From the NCBI GenBank assembly GCA_031292355.1, contig JARLHI010000055.1, positions 62,001-126,000 of the forward strand: DNA of 64,000 bases. Reading direction: 5' to 3'. Positions 53,676 through 62,347 of the stretch are shown here, piece after piece. The position numbers were made by a program, and so were the translations under genes. The stretch's first letter is position 1. Each line of letters starts with the position of its first letter. Source of the DNA: Candidatus Obscuribacterales bacterium (lineage in GTDB: Bacteria; Cyanobacteriota; Vampirovibrionia; Obscuribacterales; Obscuribacteraceae). The notes under the pieces were generated by a model. The model made no database searches. It was not told the origin of the DNA and was given only the letters and a program-made list of their open reading frames with translations.

Positions 53676-54404
53676 ATGGGACAAACTTCATTCGACGCAC
53701 CAAAAAATTCTGAATCAATCGCGGAACGAGCAGCCAAAACCCTTGACACCAATGACTCAATTAAAAAATCTATTCTTGACGAATATAGACTTTTTACAAA
53801 TGGCAAATTGAGTACAGCTGAAAAAACAAACGCAGCAGCGCAAGTAGCAGAGAAAACTCCAACCGTCGTTGACCTAAATAAGCTGCTTGAAAGAAATCCT
53901 ATTTATTCTGGAACAGACACCGGATATGTTGAAAAACAATGGAAAAACAACCCTGTTGATTCACCAACCGATCAAGACCTAAGTAGAGCCAGCACTAGAC
54001 TCAAGGATAATATCAATCCGTTGCTGAAAGATAGCGATAAGGCAGCGATAAGCAAGGCTCAAGAGGCAATACTGAAAGGCGAGCCCCAAGCCCTTCTCGA
54101 CGTGTTTAAGCAATACAAAAACGATCCGGCAAAATTGATGGCTATCGTTGGAGAGTTGAACACTACTTTACAGAAAAGCAACGCTCATATTGGTCTGAAA
54201 ATGGATGGACCCAATGTAACACTCTCTGGCTTTACTGGTGGTGGCATGTCAGACGTTACGTTCCATATGGAAAGAGGCAAGGTATCAGCCACCTTCGGCA
54301 CTTTAGGCAGAGCGTCCTTTGACGGCACAATCTCAAAAGATCCTGAAACAGTGATGAAGCGCATGGGTAACATGGTAGTCGAAGATGCAAACAAACATGA
54401 GTAA
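53676..54404 (+). CDS. Uncharacterised hydrophilic protein
   Basis: 242 residues from ATG 53676, without a signal peptide or membrane segment. The first about 165 residues are charged and helical with many Lys, Asp and Asn (SIAERAAKTLDTNDSIKKSI, KDSDKAAISKAQEAILKGE). The last 60 residues switch to a Gly-rich, beta-like segment (GLKMDGPNVTLSGFTGGGM then KVSATFGTLGRASFDG). I recognise no family. It lies between the respiratory operon (with a possible hairpin before it) and the convergent L,D-transpeptidase, so it is probably transcribed alone. A good candidate for a lineage-specific protein. Confidence 0.7.
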   Translation: MGQTSFDAPKNSESIAERAAKTLDTNDSIKKSILDEYRLFTNGKLSTAEKTNAAAQVAEKTPTVVDLNKLLERNPIYSGTDTGYVEKQWKNNPVDSPTDQDLSRASTRLKDNINPLLKDSDKAAISKAQEAILKGEPQALLDVFKQYKNDPAKLMAIVGELNTTLQKSNAHIGLKMDGPNVTLSGFTGGGMSDVTFHMERGKVSATFGTLGRASFDGTISKDPETVMKRMGNMVVEDANKHE

Positions 54405-54425
54405 GCTTGCACACTCTAACCATAT

Positions 54426-55100
54426 CTATTTACATTTTATTTTCTTTGAATGTCGTAATTTGAAATCCGACTTGTTCAATACTGTTCCACGGAATTGTCT
54501 GATGATCATCACTTCATCACCTGTGTGTACCATGCCGTAAAGTCGGGAAATATCAGCGTTTGAGTGCCTCACACAACCGTGACTGGCGCTCCGCCTGATC
54601 TCGCCCGGATCATTAGTGCCATGCAAAGCCAGTTCATCTCGATCGAGATAAATAGCAGCTACACCCAGTGGATTTTTGTGAGTTTCGTTATAGGGTGGAA
54701 CAGGCTTCTGCTCTTTGTCGATCGTTTTTGGAGGTATCCACGTCGGGAACTGCTTTTTTATGGCGACGAAATATCTTCCAGGAGGTGTCGGTTTTTCTTC
54801 TGAGCCTATGGCGTTTGAGATCGTCAAAACACGCGTCACTTCACCGTTTTGTAACTGCAGAACATAAGTTGAATGACTGCCTTTATCAACGATTACGAGG
54901 GTTGGATCATTTGGATGATATCCATTTACTTTGAGCGAGCCGGTCAAAACATAATGATTATGTACAAAGGGCGTGCCACTTACAGCTTTTGCTTTCGTGG
55001 ATGGCGCGCTGGGTTTTGCCGGTACGGCGGCTAAACTTTGGTCGTTCACAGTAATCTGCAAAAAGAGAGCAGCGACTAAACAGATAGATTCCTTTGACAT
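54426..55100 (-). CDS. L,D-transpeptidase (YkuD domain)
   Basis: 224 residues with a signal peptide (ICLVAALFLQITVNDQSLAA). The YkuD catalytic domain occupies the C-terminal two thirds: the conserved His in ALHGTNDP and the nucleophile C176 in ASHGCVRHSN, plus PTPPGRYFV near its start. These enzymes cross-link peptidoglycan stem peptides by 3-3 bonds or attach proteins to the wall, acting in the periplasm. ATG start at 55100 with AGAGAGG upstream. The M23 peptidase gene lies 18 bases upstream on the same strand, giving a two-gene cell-wall unit. Confidence 0.92.
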   Translation of the reverse strand: MSKESICLVAALFLQITVNDQSLAAVPAKPSAPSTKAKAVSGTPFVHNHYVLTGSLKVNGYHPNDPTLVIVDKGSHSTYVLQLQNGEVTRVLTISNAIGSEEKPTPPGRYFVAIKKQFPTWIPPKTIDKEQKPVPPYNETHKNPLGVAAIYLDRDELALHGTNDPGEIRRSASHGCVRHSNADISRLYGMVHTGDEVMIIRQFRGTVLNKSDFKLRHSKKIKCK

Positions 55101-55118
55101 TTATGAGCCTCTCTGAGA

Positions 55119-55721
55119 TTAGTACTTTTTGAAAACGAGATAGGGATTAATTGGCGCAGTTTGCCACCATCTTTTGTCGGCATCGACAAGCGAGATTGAA
55201 AAATGCAAATGAGGTGTATTTTTTGGTGCATTCCCGGAGGTGCCAACATAGCCAAGCACCTCTCCCCGCTTAACTTTCTGACCATCTTTGAGGTTATCTG
55301 CGTATTTTTCTAGGTGCGCGTAGTAATAGACGTAGCGATGCGTGGGATCGTATTGATAAATCGTCGCGCCACCAAGTTTGCTTTCGAAAAGCTTGGCAAT
55401 GTCTCCATCTTCGACAGCAAGAACTGGCGTATTGCGCGGCGCGAGCATGTCGAGAGCTTCATGGCTCTGACCATTGCGAAGTTCACTATATGAGTCTTTC
55501 GCGCGCTCAATATCGAAACTTGCAAGCGGCAGGGCTAAGTTTCTGTGTCTTAATTCGGCGACAGCGCTGGCGGCTTGTTGCGACGAAAGCGGAGCAGCCG
55601 CCTTTTTGACATGCGTCGCGTTGAGCTGGCTGGCTTGTGATGGCGACGAGCAAATAACCGCGCAAACTATTAGATTGGGTACAGCCCAGTTTTTCAGGTC
55701 TATGTGTTTCAACTCGCACAT
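55119..55721 (-). CDS. M23-family peptidoglycan metallopeptidase
   Basis: 200 residues with an N-terminal export signal (VPNLIVCAVICSSPSQAS). The LytM/M23 domain keeps its zinc and catalytic residues: HEALD (HxxxD) followed by APRNTPVLAVEDGDI, the YYAHLEKY segment, and HLHF (HxH). The usual Gly in HxGxD is replaced, but the ligands are intact. It would cleave peptide cross-links in peptidoglycan. KRGEVLGYVGTSGNAP is the typical loop before the HxH motif. It is first in a unit with the L,D-transpeptidase, so wall cutting and 3-3 cross-linking are probably expressed together. Confidence 0.9.
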   Translation of the reverse strand: MCELKHIDLKNWAVPNLIVCAVICSSPSQASQLNATHVKKAAAPLSSQQAASAVAELRHRNLALPLASFDIERAKDSYSELRNGQSHEALDMLAPRNTPVLAVEDGDIAKLFESKLGGATIYQYDPTHRYVYYYAHLEKYADNLKDGQKVKRGEVLGYVGTSGNAPKNTPHLHFSISLVDADKRWWQTAPINPYLVFKKY

Positions 55722-55843
55722 CGCTTATTCCTCAGTCATCACTGTGACGTGCGTCTCAGCGAACGGTTCCAGTCGCAAGGAGTGCTTTTTTTGTGTTTTT
55801 CAGTCAATAAACATCGACCCGCTCCGGTGCCCAAACTCGCATC

Positions 55844-55871
55844 GCGTTACCACAAGGCGGCGTGGTAACGC
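55844..55871. repeat. Dispersed palindrome copy 2
   Basis: The arms GCGTTACCAC and GTGGTAACGC are identical to those at 35379-35406, with a different 8-base loop (AAGGCGGC). It sits in the gap between the M23 peptidase gene and the HxlR gene, outside any coding frame I trust. Confidence 0.8.
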
Positions 55872-55942
55872 TTCCGTAGAACCGGCTATAGCCAGAACAC
55901 AAAAACAGCAAATGTTAAGCAGCTTCTCTGCATCCTAAGAGC

Positions 55943-56299
55943 TCAGACATTTTTACCACGCCCTAAAATCTCTTCGGGCGTTTTTGCATTCTCACAATGC
56001 TTGAATCCCCACGTCGACATCGCCTTCAAAACTGGCTTCAAATCTTGACCTTTTTCAGTCGCTGTATACGAAAATCGATAACGATGATTGCTGTACGGCA
56101 CTTTTTCAATCAATCCTGATTTTTCCATTTGATGCAGACGATTCGTCAAAACATTCGATGAAATTCCCTCGGGCGAATTGAGGAATTCATCGTAGCGATG
56201 CTTGTCAAGAAACAATATGTCGCGCATCAGCAATAACGTCCACGTATCGCCTACAACTTCAAGGATGCAAGAAACTGGACAATCAGAACGTCTGTTCAT
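55943..56299 (-). CDS. HxlR-family transcriptional regulator
   Basis: 118 residues from ATG 56299, or 123 from a TTG at 56314 that overlaps the fabF stop (TTGA). It has the HxlR pattern: CPVSCILEVVGDTWTLLLMRDI, RYDEFLNSPEGISSNVLTNRL and LIEKVPYSNHRYRFSYTATEKG, the winged helix-turn-helix that reads DNA, with the family's conserved Cys near the N-terminus. Such regulators often sense reactive electrophiles or oxidants through that cysteine. It is the last gene of the ketosynthase-hydrolase unit and may regulate it. Confidence 0.93.
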   Translation of the reverse strand: MNRRSDCPVSCILEVVGDTWTLLLMRDILFLDKHRYDEFLNSPEGISSNVLTNRLHQMEKSGLIEKVPYSNHRYRFSYTATEKGQDLKPVLKAMSTWGFKHCENAKTPEEILGRGKNV

Positions 56300-56310
56300 G
56301 TGATTTTCTC

Positions 56311-57549
56311 TCAAACGGTGGAGAAGGCTTCAAATGCTAAAGAGGTATTATGCCCGCCAAATCCAAAACTATTTGAGAGTGCTCGCACTACATTTTTCTT
56401 AACTGCCTTCAGTGCGTGATTCAGCTCACACAAAGAATCTACATTGACCAGATTAATTGTCGGCGGAACAATTTTCCTTGTAATTGAAAGGCAGCATATC
56501 GCCGCTTCGATAGCACCAGCAGAACCGAGCATGTGCCCTGTCATAGATTTGGTGGCACTGACAAGAACTTTTTCCTTACAAGTTTTGAACAGAGTCGAAA
56601 TTGCACTGGCTTCAGATCGATCGCCAACAAGTGTTGACGTAGCGTGCGCGTTGACATAATCAACTTCATCCAGGGACCATCCAGACTGCGATATAGCACC
56701 GCTCATCGCTCGCTTGGCACCGTCGCCATCTTCTCGCGGAGAGACAAAATCGTAAGCGTCTGATACGCAGCCAAAGCCTTTTAGTTCCGCATAAATTCGA
56801 GCTTTGCGCTTAAGCGCATGCTCAAGCTCCTCGATTACCAATATGCAGGCTCCTTCCGACATCACGAAACCATCTCGTTCGCTGTCAAATGGTCGAGAAG
56901 CCTTGGCAGGATCTGAGTTCCGGGCAGACAAGACCCTGGATGAAGCAAAAGCTGCCATACACAAAGGTGTTATCGGCGCTTCACTTCCACCGGCAAACAT
57001 AACGTCGGCAAGGCCAAGTTGTATTGTTCGCATGGCATCACCAATAGCCGAAGCACCAGTCGCACATGCAGTACTGGGGCATGACGAATATCCTTTCGCA
57101 CCCTGCAAAATGGAAATCCAACCCGACGCCATATTGACGATGAGCATCGGTACCGTAAATGGTGAGCACCTATTTGGACCACGCTCGAGCATGCGATAGA
57201 AATTGTCTTCAATTGTAGCGAAACCGCCGGCAGACGATCCGACACTTACACCAACACGGTTGGGGTCATCAAAAACATCCGGTAGCGCGGCATCCTGTCT
57301 CGCAGTAATGCTCGCCGCTGCAGCCATCTGAATGAACCGATCCATGCGGTTTGCGGTTTTAAGTGGAAAAAAATTCTCTGGCTTAAAATCATGAACTTGC
57401 CCAGCAATACTGCAATAGCTATGCGATTTCTCTGGAAAAGCCGTCAGAGAGGTGACCGCAGAATGCCCTGCCACCATGTTTTCAAAAAAATCTTCGTTCT
57501 GACCATACGGCGTAATTGCGCCGATACCGGTAATGACAACACGTTTCAT
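56311..57549 (-). CDS. fabF: Beta-ketoacyl-ACP synthase II-like enzyme
   Basis: 412 residues with the KAS II thiolase fold. The catalytic triad motifs are intact: C162 in STACATGA, His in NAHATSTLVGD, and His in KSMTGHMLGSAGAIEA, plus FGFGGHNTSL at the end. The enzyme condenses malonyl-ACP with an acyl-ACP to extend fatty acids or polyketides. It sits outside any fab cluster, between an alpha/beta hydrolase and an HxlR regulator. A specialised acyl-chain role is therefore possible beside the housekeeping one. ATG start, 7 bases after the hydrolase stop. Confidence 0.92.
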   Translation of the reverse strand: MKRVVITGIGAITPYGQNEDFFENMVAGHSAVTSLTAFPEKSHSYCSIAGQVHDFKPENFFPLKTANRMDRFIQMAAAASITARQDAALPDVFDDPNRVGVSVGSSAGGFATIEDNFYRMLERGPNRCSPFTVPMLIVNMASGWISILQGAKGYSSCPSTACATGASAIGDAMRTIQLGLADVMFAGGSEAPITPLCMAAFASSRVLSARNSDPAKASRPFDSERDGFVMSEGACILVIEELEHALKRKARIYAELKGFGCVSDAYDFVSPREDGDGAKRAMSGAISQSGWSLDEVDYVNAHATSTLVGDRSEASAISTLFKTCKEKVLVSATKSMTGHMLGSAGAIEAAICCLSITRKIVPPTINLVNVDSLCELNHALKAVKKNVVRALSNSFGFGGHNTSLAFEAFSTV

Positions 57550-57556
57550 TATTTAA

Positions 57557-58336
57557 TCACTTCGTCAAATAGGTAACTGCTTCTCTAATTACTGTCGGAT
57601 CTTTAAGAAGGCCTCTATGCTTCAATCCGTCTACTTCTAAAATGCTGCTGTCCCTCCAGTATCGGCACAGGTTTTGTGCAATCGAAAACGGCACAACAGA
57701 ATCGTCTTTCGAATGCACGATCAAGGCAGGCACTTTTATTTCTGGTACCAAATCAGCGCTTCGTATTTGCAATCTAACGTTCATTTCTTTGAGCACTTCA
57801 ATCATTAGCGCAGTCTCCTGCTGACTGAAACCTTTAAGTTCTCCAAATTGACGAACACCCAGTTCATAATCCTCTGGAGACGCTAGCATGACTGCCCTTT
57901 CTACATCTAACCCGTTAACAATTGCAAGCTGCGTTGCCGCTCCTCCAACTGAATGCGCAATCACACCCTTTAAGTGCCCCAATTTCTCGCCTATGGCAAG
58001 GACCCCCTGCCCGAGTTCTTCAAGACCAGCTATCTCTCCGGTCGATTCTCCGTGTGCCGGTAAATCGATCGCAACTGCACGAAGACCGCGTGATGTTATT
58101 TCTGGCACAAAGCTAAACATGTCTGTTTGGTTTGCAGCCCAGCCATGAACCAGCAAAATTGTTTCGCCCTCGCCCCATAGCCGAGCAGCCAGATTGCCGC
58201 CTTTAAACGGCACAAGCAGCTCTTGAGCTTCTAAGTCCACCTTCGGCCGGCGAACCACTTTGCGCATACTATTTGGCGTCAAGTATTCGATTGCCGCAGT
58301 GCGAATGTGTGCCCCGATTTGTGATGCCTGCTCCAC
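57557..58336 (-). CDS. Alpha/beta hydrolase
   Basis: 259 residues from a GTG start with GGAG 7 bases upstream. The fold's landmarks are the oxyanion-hole loop LLVHGWAANQTDM, the nucleophile elbow VIAHSVGGAAT (Ser in H-S-x-G-G), the acid in VHSKDDSVVPF and the His in GLKHRGLL. No signal peptide. Substrate is unknown; its coupling to a ketosynthase gene suggests an acyl ester or thioester. It is the first gene of a three-gene minus-strand unit with fabF and the HxlR regulator. Confidence 0.9.
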   Translation of the reverse strand: MEQASQIGAHIRTAAIEYLTPNSMRKVVRRPKVDLEAQELLVPFKGGNLAARLWGEGETILLVHGWAANQTDMFSFVPEITSRGLRAVAIDLPAHGESTGEIAGLEELGQGVLAIGEKLGHLKGVIAHSVGGAATQLAIVNGLDVERAVMLASPEDYELGVRQFGELKGFSQQETALMIEVLKEMNVRLQIRSADLVPEIKVPALIVHSKDDSVVPFSIAQNLCRYWRDSSILEVDGLKHRGLLKDPTVIREAVTYLTK

Positions 58337-58670
58337 TGATTTGCTCCAGATTGTGCCACAAAACGATTATAACACCTCGCTAGCAAGTTACCAGCGAACA
58401 CACACCTATGGCTCTAAAAACTGTTTACATCCTTAAAATCCACAAGTTTGAAGCCAACAGCTGGGCTTTAGACTCACTGCAAACGCCAAGCAAATTACGC
58501 CTGTATTGAACTTTTTAAGCCAAGTGCAATTACACTTTCAAGACTTCAGTCTTCCCACATTTTTCACTCGGGGCAAGTAAGCTGGAGTGGAAGAATCGAT
58601 AACATATTGGGCAAATAAGAGCTGTCAAAGCATAAATACCTCGCGCAAGACTAAATATGAGGACCAACAA
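58337..58670. other. Intergenic region between divergent genes
   Basis: About 330 AT-leaning bases lie between the hydrolase start (minus) and the small protein at 58671 (plus). It should hold promoters for both, but I could not assign boxes. No RNA gene or repeat is recognised. Confidence 0.45.
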
Positions 58671-58877
58671 ATGACTTCCCTAAAAGGAATTCTTCTCAGT
58701 GGTACCAGCGATGCCATCACAACAACTCGCGAGAAAATCATTCGAACTCTCAATGGAACATCGAAGTTCCAACACATCCGAGAAGGTCAAGGCACCACTT
58801 TCATTCAATGCTCAGACGCCCAAGAAATTATGATTAAAATCGAAGCTGGATTCAATATTCCGGCAACTCTCCCTTAA
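58671..58877 (+). CDS. Small conserved-looking protein of unknown function
   Basis: 68 residues from ATG 58671, preceded by GAGG at a good distance; the frame is open upstream to 58587 but without a ribosome-binding site. The sequence (MTSLKGILLSGTSDAITTTR, then HIREGQGTTFIQCSD and IMIKIEAGFN) suggests a small alpha/beta domain. No signal peptide. Its last 26 bases overlap the 3' end of the convergent cupin gene. Family not recognised. Confidence 0.5.
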   Translation: MTSLKGILLSGTSDAITTTREKIIRTLNGTSKFQHIREGQGTTFIQCSDAQEIMIKIEAGFNIPATLP

Positions 58878-59304
58878 CGGGCTCAGACGTGGGTTTGCCC
58901 ACGATTCCAGCGTAAGTGATAATTAAAACCGTAGGCTCTTTGCCTGTTTCTCCACGATGCACTCTATCGACGGATTCAGCAAAAGCTTGCCCTTCGTGAT
59001 AGGTTATAGACTTACCACTCTCTTTGTCGTGCACTGTCAATTCGCCGGACAGCACGTAGCAGGTGTTAGGAAAAGGATGCGTGTGCCAGGGCAGGGCCGA
59101 GTTCGGAGCAATCGTTAGCTTTAAAACGGTTAGTTGTGGTGCGCCCGATGGGTATTGAGTGTATGTGGTTCCATTCCACGAATGATCAGATTCTACTAGC
59201 ACTTCACGCTTTGCTGTACTGACATTCTTGGTTTGTCCTGCTGGGACAGTCAGCGACACAAAGAACAAAATCACTGGAATCAAGCCTTTTACAGTTACAT
59301 TCAT
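58852..59304 (-). CDS. Secreted cupin-domain protein
   Basis: 150 residues from ATG 59304, chosen because AAGGA lies six bases upstream; frames from 59319 or 59352 only lengthen the leader. A signal peptide (LIPVILFFVSLTVPAGQT) precedes one cupin barrel with metal-binding residues in ALPWHTHPFPNTCYVLSGEL (cupin motif 1, HxH...E) and a weaker second motif around DRVHRGE. Its role may be small-molecule binding or an unknown enzyme activity in the periplasm. It follows the DUF1801 gene on the same strand. Confidence 0.85.
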   Translation of the reverse strand: MNVTVKGLIPVILFFVSLTVPAGQTKNVSTAKREVLVESDHSWNGTTYTQYPSGAPQLTVLKLTIAPNSALPWHTHPFPNTCYVLSGELTVHDKESGKSITYHEGQAFAESVDRVHRGETGKEPTVLIITYAGIVGKPTSEPVKGELPEY

Positions 59305-59348
59305 CATTGGTTCCTTCATAGAACGATAGTAAAAACAGTCGTGCAAGA

Positions 59349-59780
59349 TCAACTTTTGCTAGTCTTCTTTTTACCAGAAGCATTCAACGCGATGGCGTCA
59401 CAAATTAGGTTCTTGAACGCCTTCTCATTGACTTTTCCACCCTCGCAGATGTCGATAGCGCGTCTGACGTTTCCGTCGAGACTAGAATTGAAAAGCTTGG
59501 CTGGATCTTGTAACGCCGCACCTTTATAAAAGGTCAGCTTAACGACAGCCTTGTATGATTCGCCGGTACAGATGCCACCACCATGCGACCAAACCGGGAC
59601 GCCACGCCACTTCCACTCTTCCACCACATCAGGAGCAGCCTCTTTGATGAGTGCACGAATCTTTGCAAGGGTTTGTCCCCTCCAATCTCCAAGTTCGGCG
59701 ATCCGCTCACTGATTAGCTCGGAAGCCGATTGCGCAGTTTTTTCATCATCAGACAACTTAGATTTCTCCACGGTGTTCAA
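59349..59780 (-). CDS. DUF1801 family protein
   Basis: 143 residues from a TTG start at 59780 (a GTG four codons later is an alternative). The domain begins ISERIAELGDWRGQTLAKIR and contains EEWKWRGVPVWSHGGGICTG and VKLTFYKGAALQDP, which are typical of DUF1801 proteins (YdhG-like fold, frataxin/Sufu-like). Function is unknown; relatives occur singly in many soil and water bacteria. A lysine-rich tail (SGKKKTSKS) follows. It is 44 bases upstream of the cupin gene. Confidence 0.85.
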   Translation of the reverse strand: MNTVEKSKLSDDEKTAQSASELISERIAELGDWRGQTLAKIRALIKEAAPDVVEEWKWRGVPVWSHGGGICTGESYKAVVKLTFYKGAALQDPAKLFNSSLDGNVRRAIDICEGGKVNEKAFKNLICDAIALNASGKKKTSKS

Positions 59781-59789
59781 TCCCTAGTA

Positions 59790-61127
59790 TTACTTCGTCA
59801 GTTGTTTTTCTGACAGTTTCGCTTCATTTTGCCGAGATACCACAGGCCCTCGAAAATGTGATGCCGACACCATATACATGATAATGCGCACCAGGACAGC
59901 GGTAAGCAGTGGCACAAGCCAGAGAAAGTTACCTGCATTAATAATGGCAAGAACAGCAAAGCATCCCAGTACGCACATCCAAAGAATCTGATTGCCGACG
60001 GTACCGGAGGTGGAAACTTTGCGAATGCCGGTTCCTGCGGAGCTGATTAAATTCCATTGCCCGCTGACGTGGCCAGGAAGTGGACTTTTAAAGTCACGGT
60101 GCACTCTTCTTGGTCTCACCCAAACTGCAGGCGTATCAACAACTTCAATTGTTTTCAACGCATGCTGCATTTCCAGAATCGTGCTGTAACGTTCAGAAGA
60201 TTCTTTATGCAGCGCCTTGCTCAAAATTTCTTGCAACGGCGCCGGAAAGCGAAGATCAGGTCGAACATCTTCTAAAAGTAAGGCCGTTTCCTTCAAGTGC
60301 CTATTTCCAGTCTCAAGAGCTGTTGGCCCCAAAAACGGCACGCTACCAGTGAGCAGTTCATACAACAAACAGCCAATTGAGTACACAGTCGCTCGTTCGT
60401 CAAGATCTCTTCCCAAACATGCTTCAGGACTTTTGTAAACGATAGAATCATTCTGAACAAGGTTCTGCGTGCCATGCATGAAGGTGTCACCAAGAGCCGG
60501 TGGAGTTTCAACAAAGCCCACACCAGGCATTCTGACCACCTCTAAACCATTGTGAACCTTGGATAGGTAAATATTTCGCGGGCTGAGATTATGTTCGACA
60601 ATACCAAGCCTGTGCGCACCAGTGAGTGCAGCACAAATCTGACAAGCAATATTGATCGCTCGCTCAATTCTCAAAGAAGACTCTTCGTTGAGAATTTGCC
60701 TCAAGTTATAGCCCCGAAAGTAAGCCAGCACTGCATACGGTTGTCCACTCTCAGTGATTGCCACCTGTGTGCAACGAGGCACGTTATGGTGAACCAGCAA
60801 CTGAAGTTTGTTCGCCTCGCTTTTGAAGCGCTCGGAAATTACTTTGTGAGCCGCGGCAGCCGGCTTTAGCAGTCGAACAATGACAGCGCGCTCGTCGGAC
60901 ACCCTAAGCGCCTCCAGAGTAAAACTATCGACATCAGCTTCTAAAATCGTCAGCACCTTAAACTTGCCATCCAGCATCTCACCAAGGTTTACCATGGCGT
61001 CAGCTCCGGATGGTTCTACTGCAATATTGTCGACGGGTGATGACTGGTCAGTGCTCACAATACTCGGCTCAAACGCTCTGGTGATATCCTCACTTATACC
61101 CTGCTGCCACCGCATTTCTATTGTCAA
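59790..61127 (-). CDS. Membrane-anchored Ser/Thr protein kinase-like protein, probable pseudokinase
   Basis: 445 residues (TTG start coupled as TTGA to the upstream stop, or ATG at 61115). The protein-kinase fold is clear: a core from about 52 to 330 with LDERATVYSIGCLLYELLTG and YKSPEA (APE-like). Yet catalytic residues are replaced: the ATP-binding Lys of strand 3 is R85 (AVIVR), the HRD Asp is N180 (EHNLSPRN, Asn185 retained), and the DFG Asp is missing (MPGVGF, about 200-205). A lysine-free, metal-free site cannot be expected to phosphorylate. Two helices (about 380-425) anchor it in the membrane. A signalling scaffold role, perhaps with the coupled upstream protein, is inferred. Confidence 0.82.
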   Translation of the reverse strand: MTIEMRWQQGISEDITRAFEPSIVSTDQSSPVDNIAVEPSGADAMVNLGEMLDGKFKVLTILEADVDSFTLEALRVSDERAVIVRLLKPAAAAHKVISERFKSEANKLQLLVHHNVPRCTQVAITESGQPYAVLAYFRGYNLRQILNEESSLRIERAINIACQICAALTGAHRLGIVEHNLSPRNIYLSKVHNGLEVVRMPGVGFVETPPALGDTFMHGTQNLVQNDSIVYKSPEACLGRDLDERATVYSIGCLLYELLTGSVPFLGPTALETGNRHLKETALLLEDVRPDLRFPAPLQEILSKALHKESSERYSTILEMQHALKTIEVVDTPAVWVRPRRVHRDFKSPLPGHVSGQWNLISSAGTGIRKVSTSGTVGNQILWMCVLGCFAVLAIINAGNFLWLVPLLTAVLVRIIMYMVSASHFRGPVVSRQNEAKLSEKQLTK

Positions 61128-62224
61128 CTGGCACCGGCGTGTGCCGTCGGTGCATACTTATTTAGCAATTCAGACAAGCTGCCGCTCAATGAACGAAGAT
61201 CACCACTCATTGATTTAAGTTGATTCAATTCAATTTGCTGGCCAGAATCATTCGCCACGTGCTCTTTTTCTGCAAGCGTCGCGAGTTCTTTATCAATCAA
61301 TTGAACCAGATCGCGGCAGGCGCTCCATGTGGCTGAATCAACGTCGACAACTGGAGCAAGGTTTGGTTCAACGATCGCTTGTTCTGGCGGAGGAGCATAG
61401 CCCATCGCAACGGTCTCGCCCAATTTCATCTCTCCGGAATACGAAGCGAACAATTCTGATTCCTGCATTTGACCACTGGTCACGCGAATTAAATCACAAA
61501 ACAACTCTTTCGCCAGAATTGGCAGCTTGGCGAGAGAGATGATCTCATTTTCGATATGCCATTCCAGTTGGTTGTTCACATACTCTGAGTTAATAACCAT
61601 GAACGGTATAAAACCCCGACCATGAATGTCATTGATCGTGAAGGTCAAAAGGCGATCGGCAGGAATTATAAAAATCTCGATTGTGTCAGCATGACCTTGA
61701 ACGAGCAGTCCCCAAGCGGAAGTGCTGATATGACCTTTAAAAAGCGTGGCCTTGGTTTCTGGAAGGTAAGTCTCGTACATTGATTTCTCTTGCGAGTATT
61801 CAGGACGATGAACGCTTACCGAAAGATTCTGCACCGTGTGCGTACTGTTGAAATTGCGCGCGCATTGAGCAAATTGATCAAACATTCTCTCTATCCAATC
61901 AACCTGCGCATTGTTGGCTGATGGAAGTTGCCTTGGCGAATTATCCGCGGCAGGATTCAACGAGTACAGAGCCTCGATAGGAGGTTGGTACGTCGGAGAA
62001 TCATCGACTTCATACTTGTCGACATCCTCGACTTTGAGAGGAGCTGGTGGTGGCAATACGCCACCATGATTCATAACGAAATTTATCGCCGATTGCTCAT
62101 CCTGTTCATTCAACCAGCGCGCGGTTTCTTTTCCTCTGTACTGTTTGAGGTGGTCCAAAATCTTTTGGGAATTTTTTTCCTGTTCCGAAGGTTGAAACTT
62201 GAACAAATTTGCAATCAGGCCCAT
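61124..62224 (-). CDS. Unknown protein coupled to the pseudokinase
   Basis: 366 residues from ATG 62224 with GAGAGG upstream. No signal peptide. The N-terminus (KILDHLKQYRGKETARWLNE) is helical, a Pro-rich linker follows, and residues about 140-260 look like a mixed alpha/beta domain (WGLLVQGHADTIEIFIIPAD, FIPFMVINSEYVNNQLEWHI). The C-terminus is a coiled coil (LVQLIDKELATLAEKEH, GDLRSLSGSLSELLNKY). The gene overlaps the pseudokinase start by TTGA, so the two are made together and probably interact. I recognise no family. Confidence 0.72.
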   Translation of the reverse strand: MGLIANLFKFQPSEQEKNSQKILDHLKQYRGKETARWLNEQDEQSAINFVMNHGGVLPPPAPLKVEDVDKYEVDDSPTYQPPIEALYSLNPAADNSPRQLPSANNAQVDWIERMFDQFAQCARNFNSTHTVQNLSVSVHRPEYSQEKSMYETYLPETKATLFKGHISTSAWGLLVQGHADTIEIFIIPADRLLTFTINDIHGRGFIPFMVINSEYVNNQLEWHIENEIISLAKLPILAKELFCDLIRVTSGQMQESELFASYSGEMKLGETVAMGYAPPPEQAIVEPNLAPVVDVDSATWSACRDLVQLIDKELATLAEKEHVANDSGQQIELNQLKSMSGDLRSLSGSLSELLNKYAPTAHAGAS

Positions 62225-62347
62225 ATAAACCTCTCACTGGACGTTCCAAGTTGACAACTAAAATCGCGTTGACATCTTGATAATACACGATCATTTGGCG
62301 CTAGCTAGCCACCATTTAGGAAGGTAAAAGACACTGATTAGCGCAAC

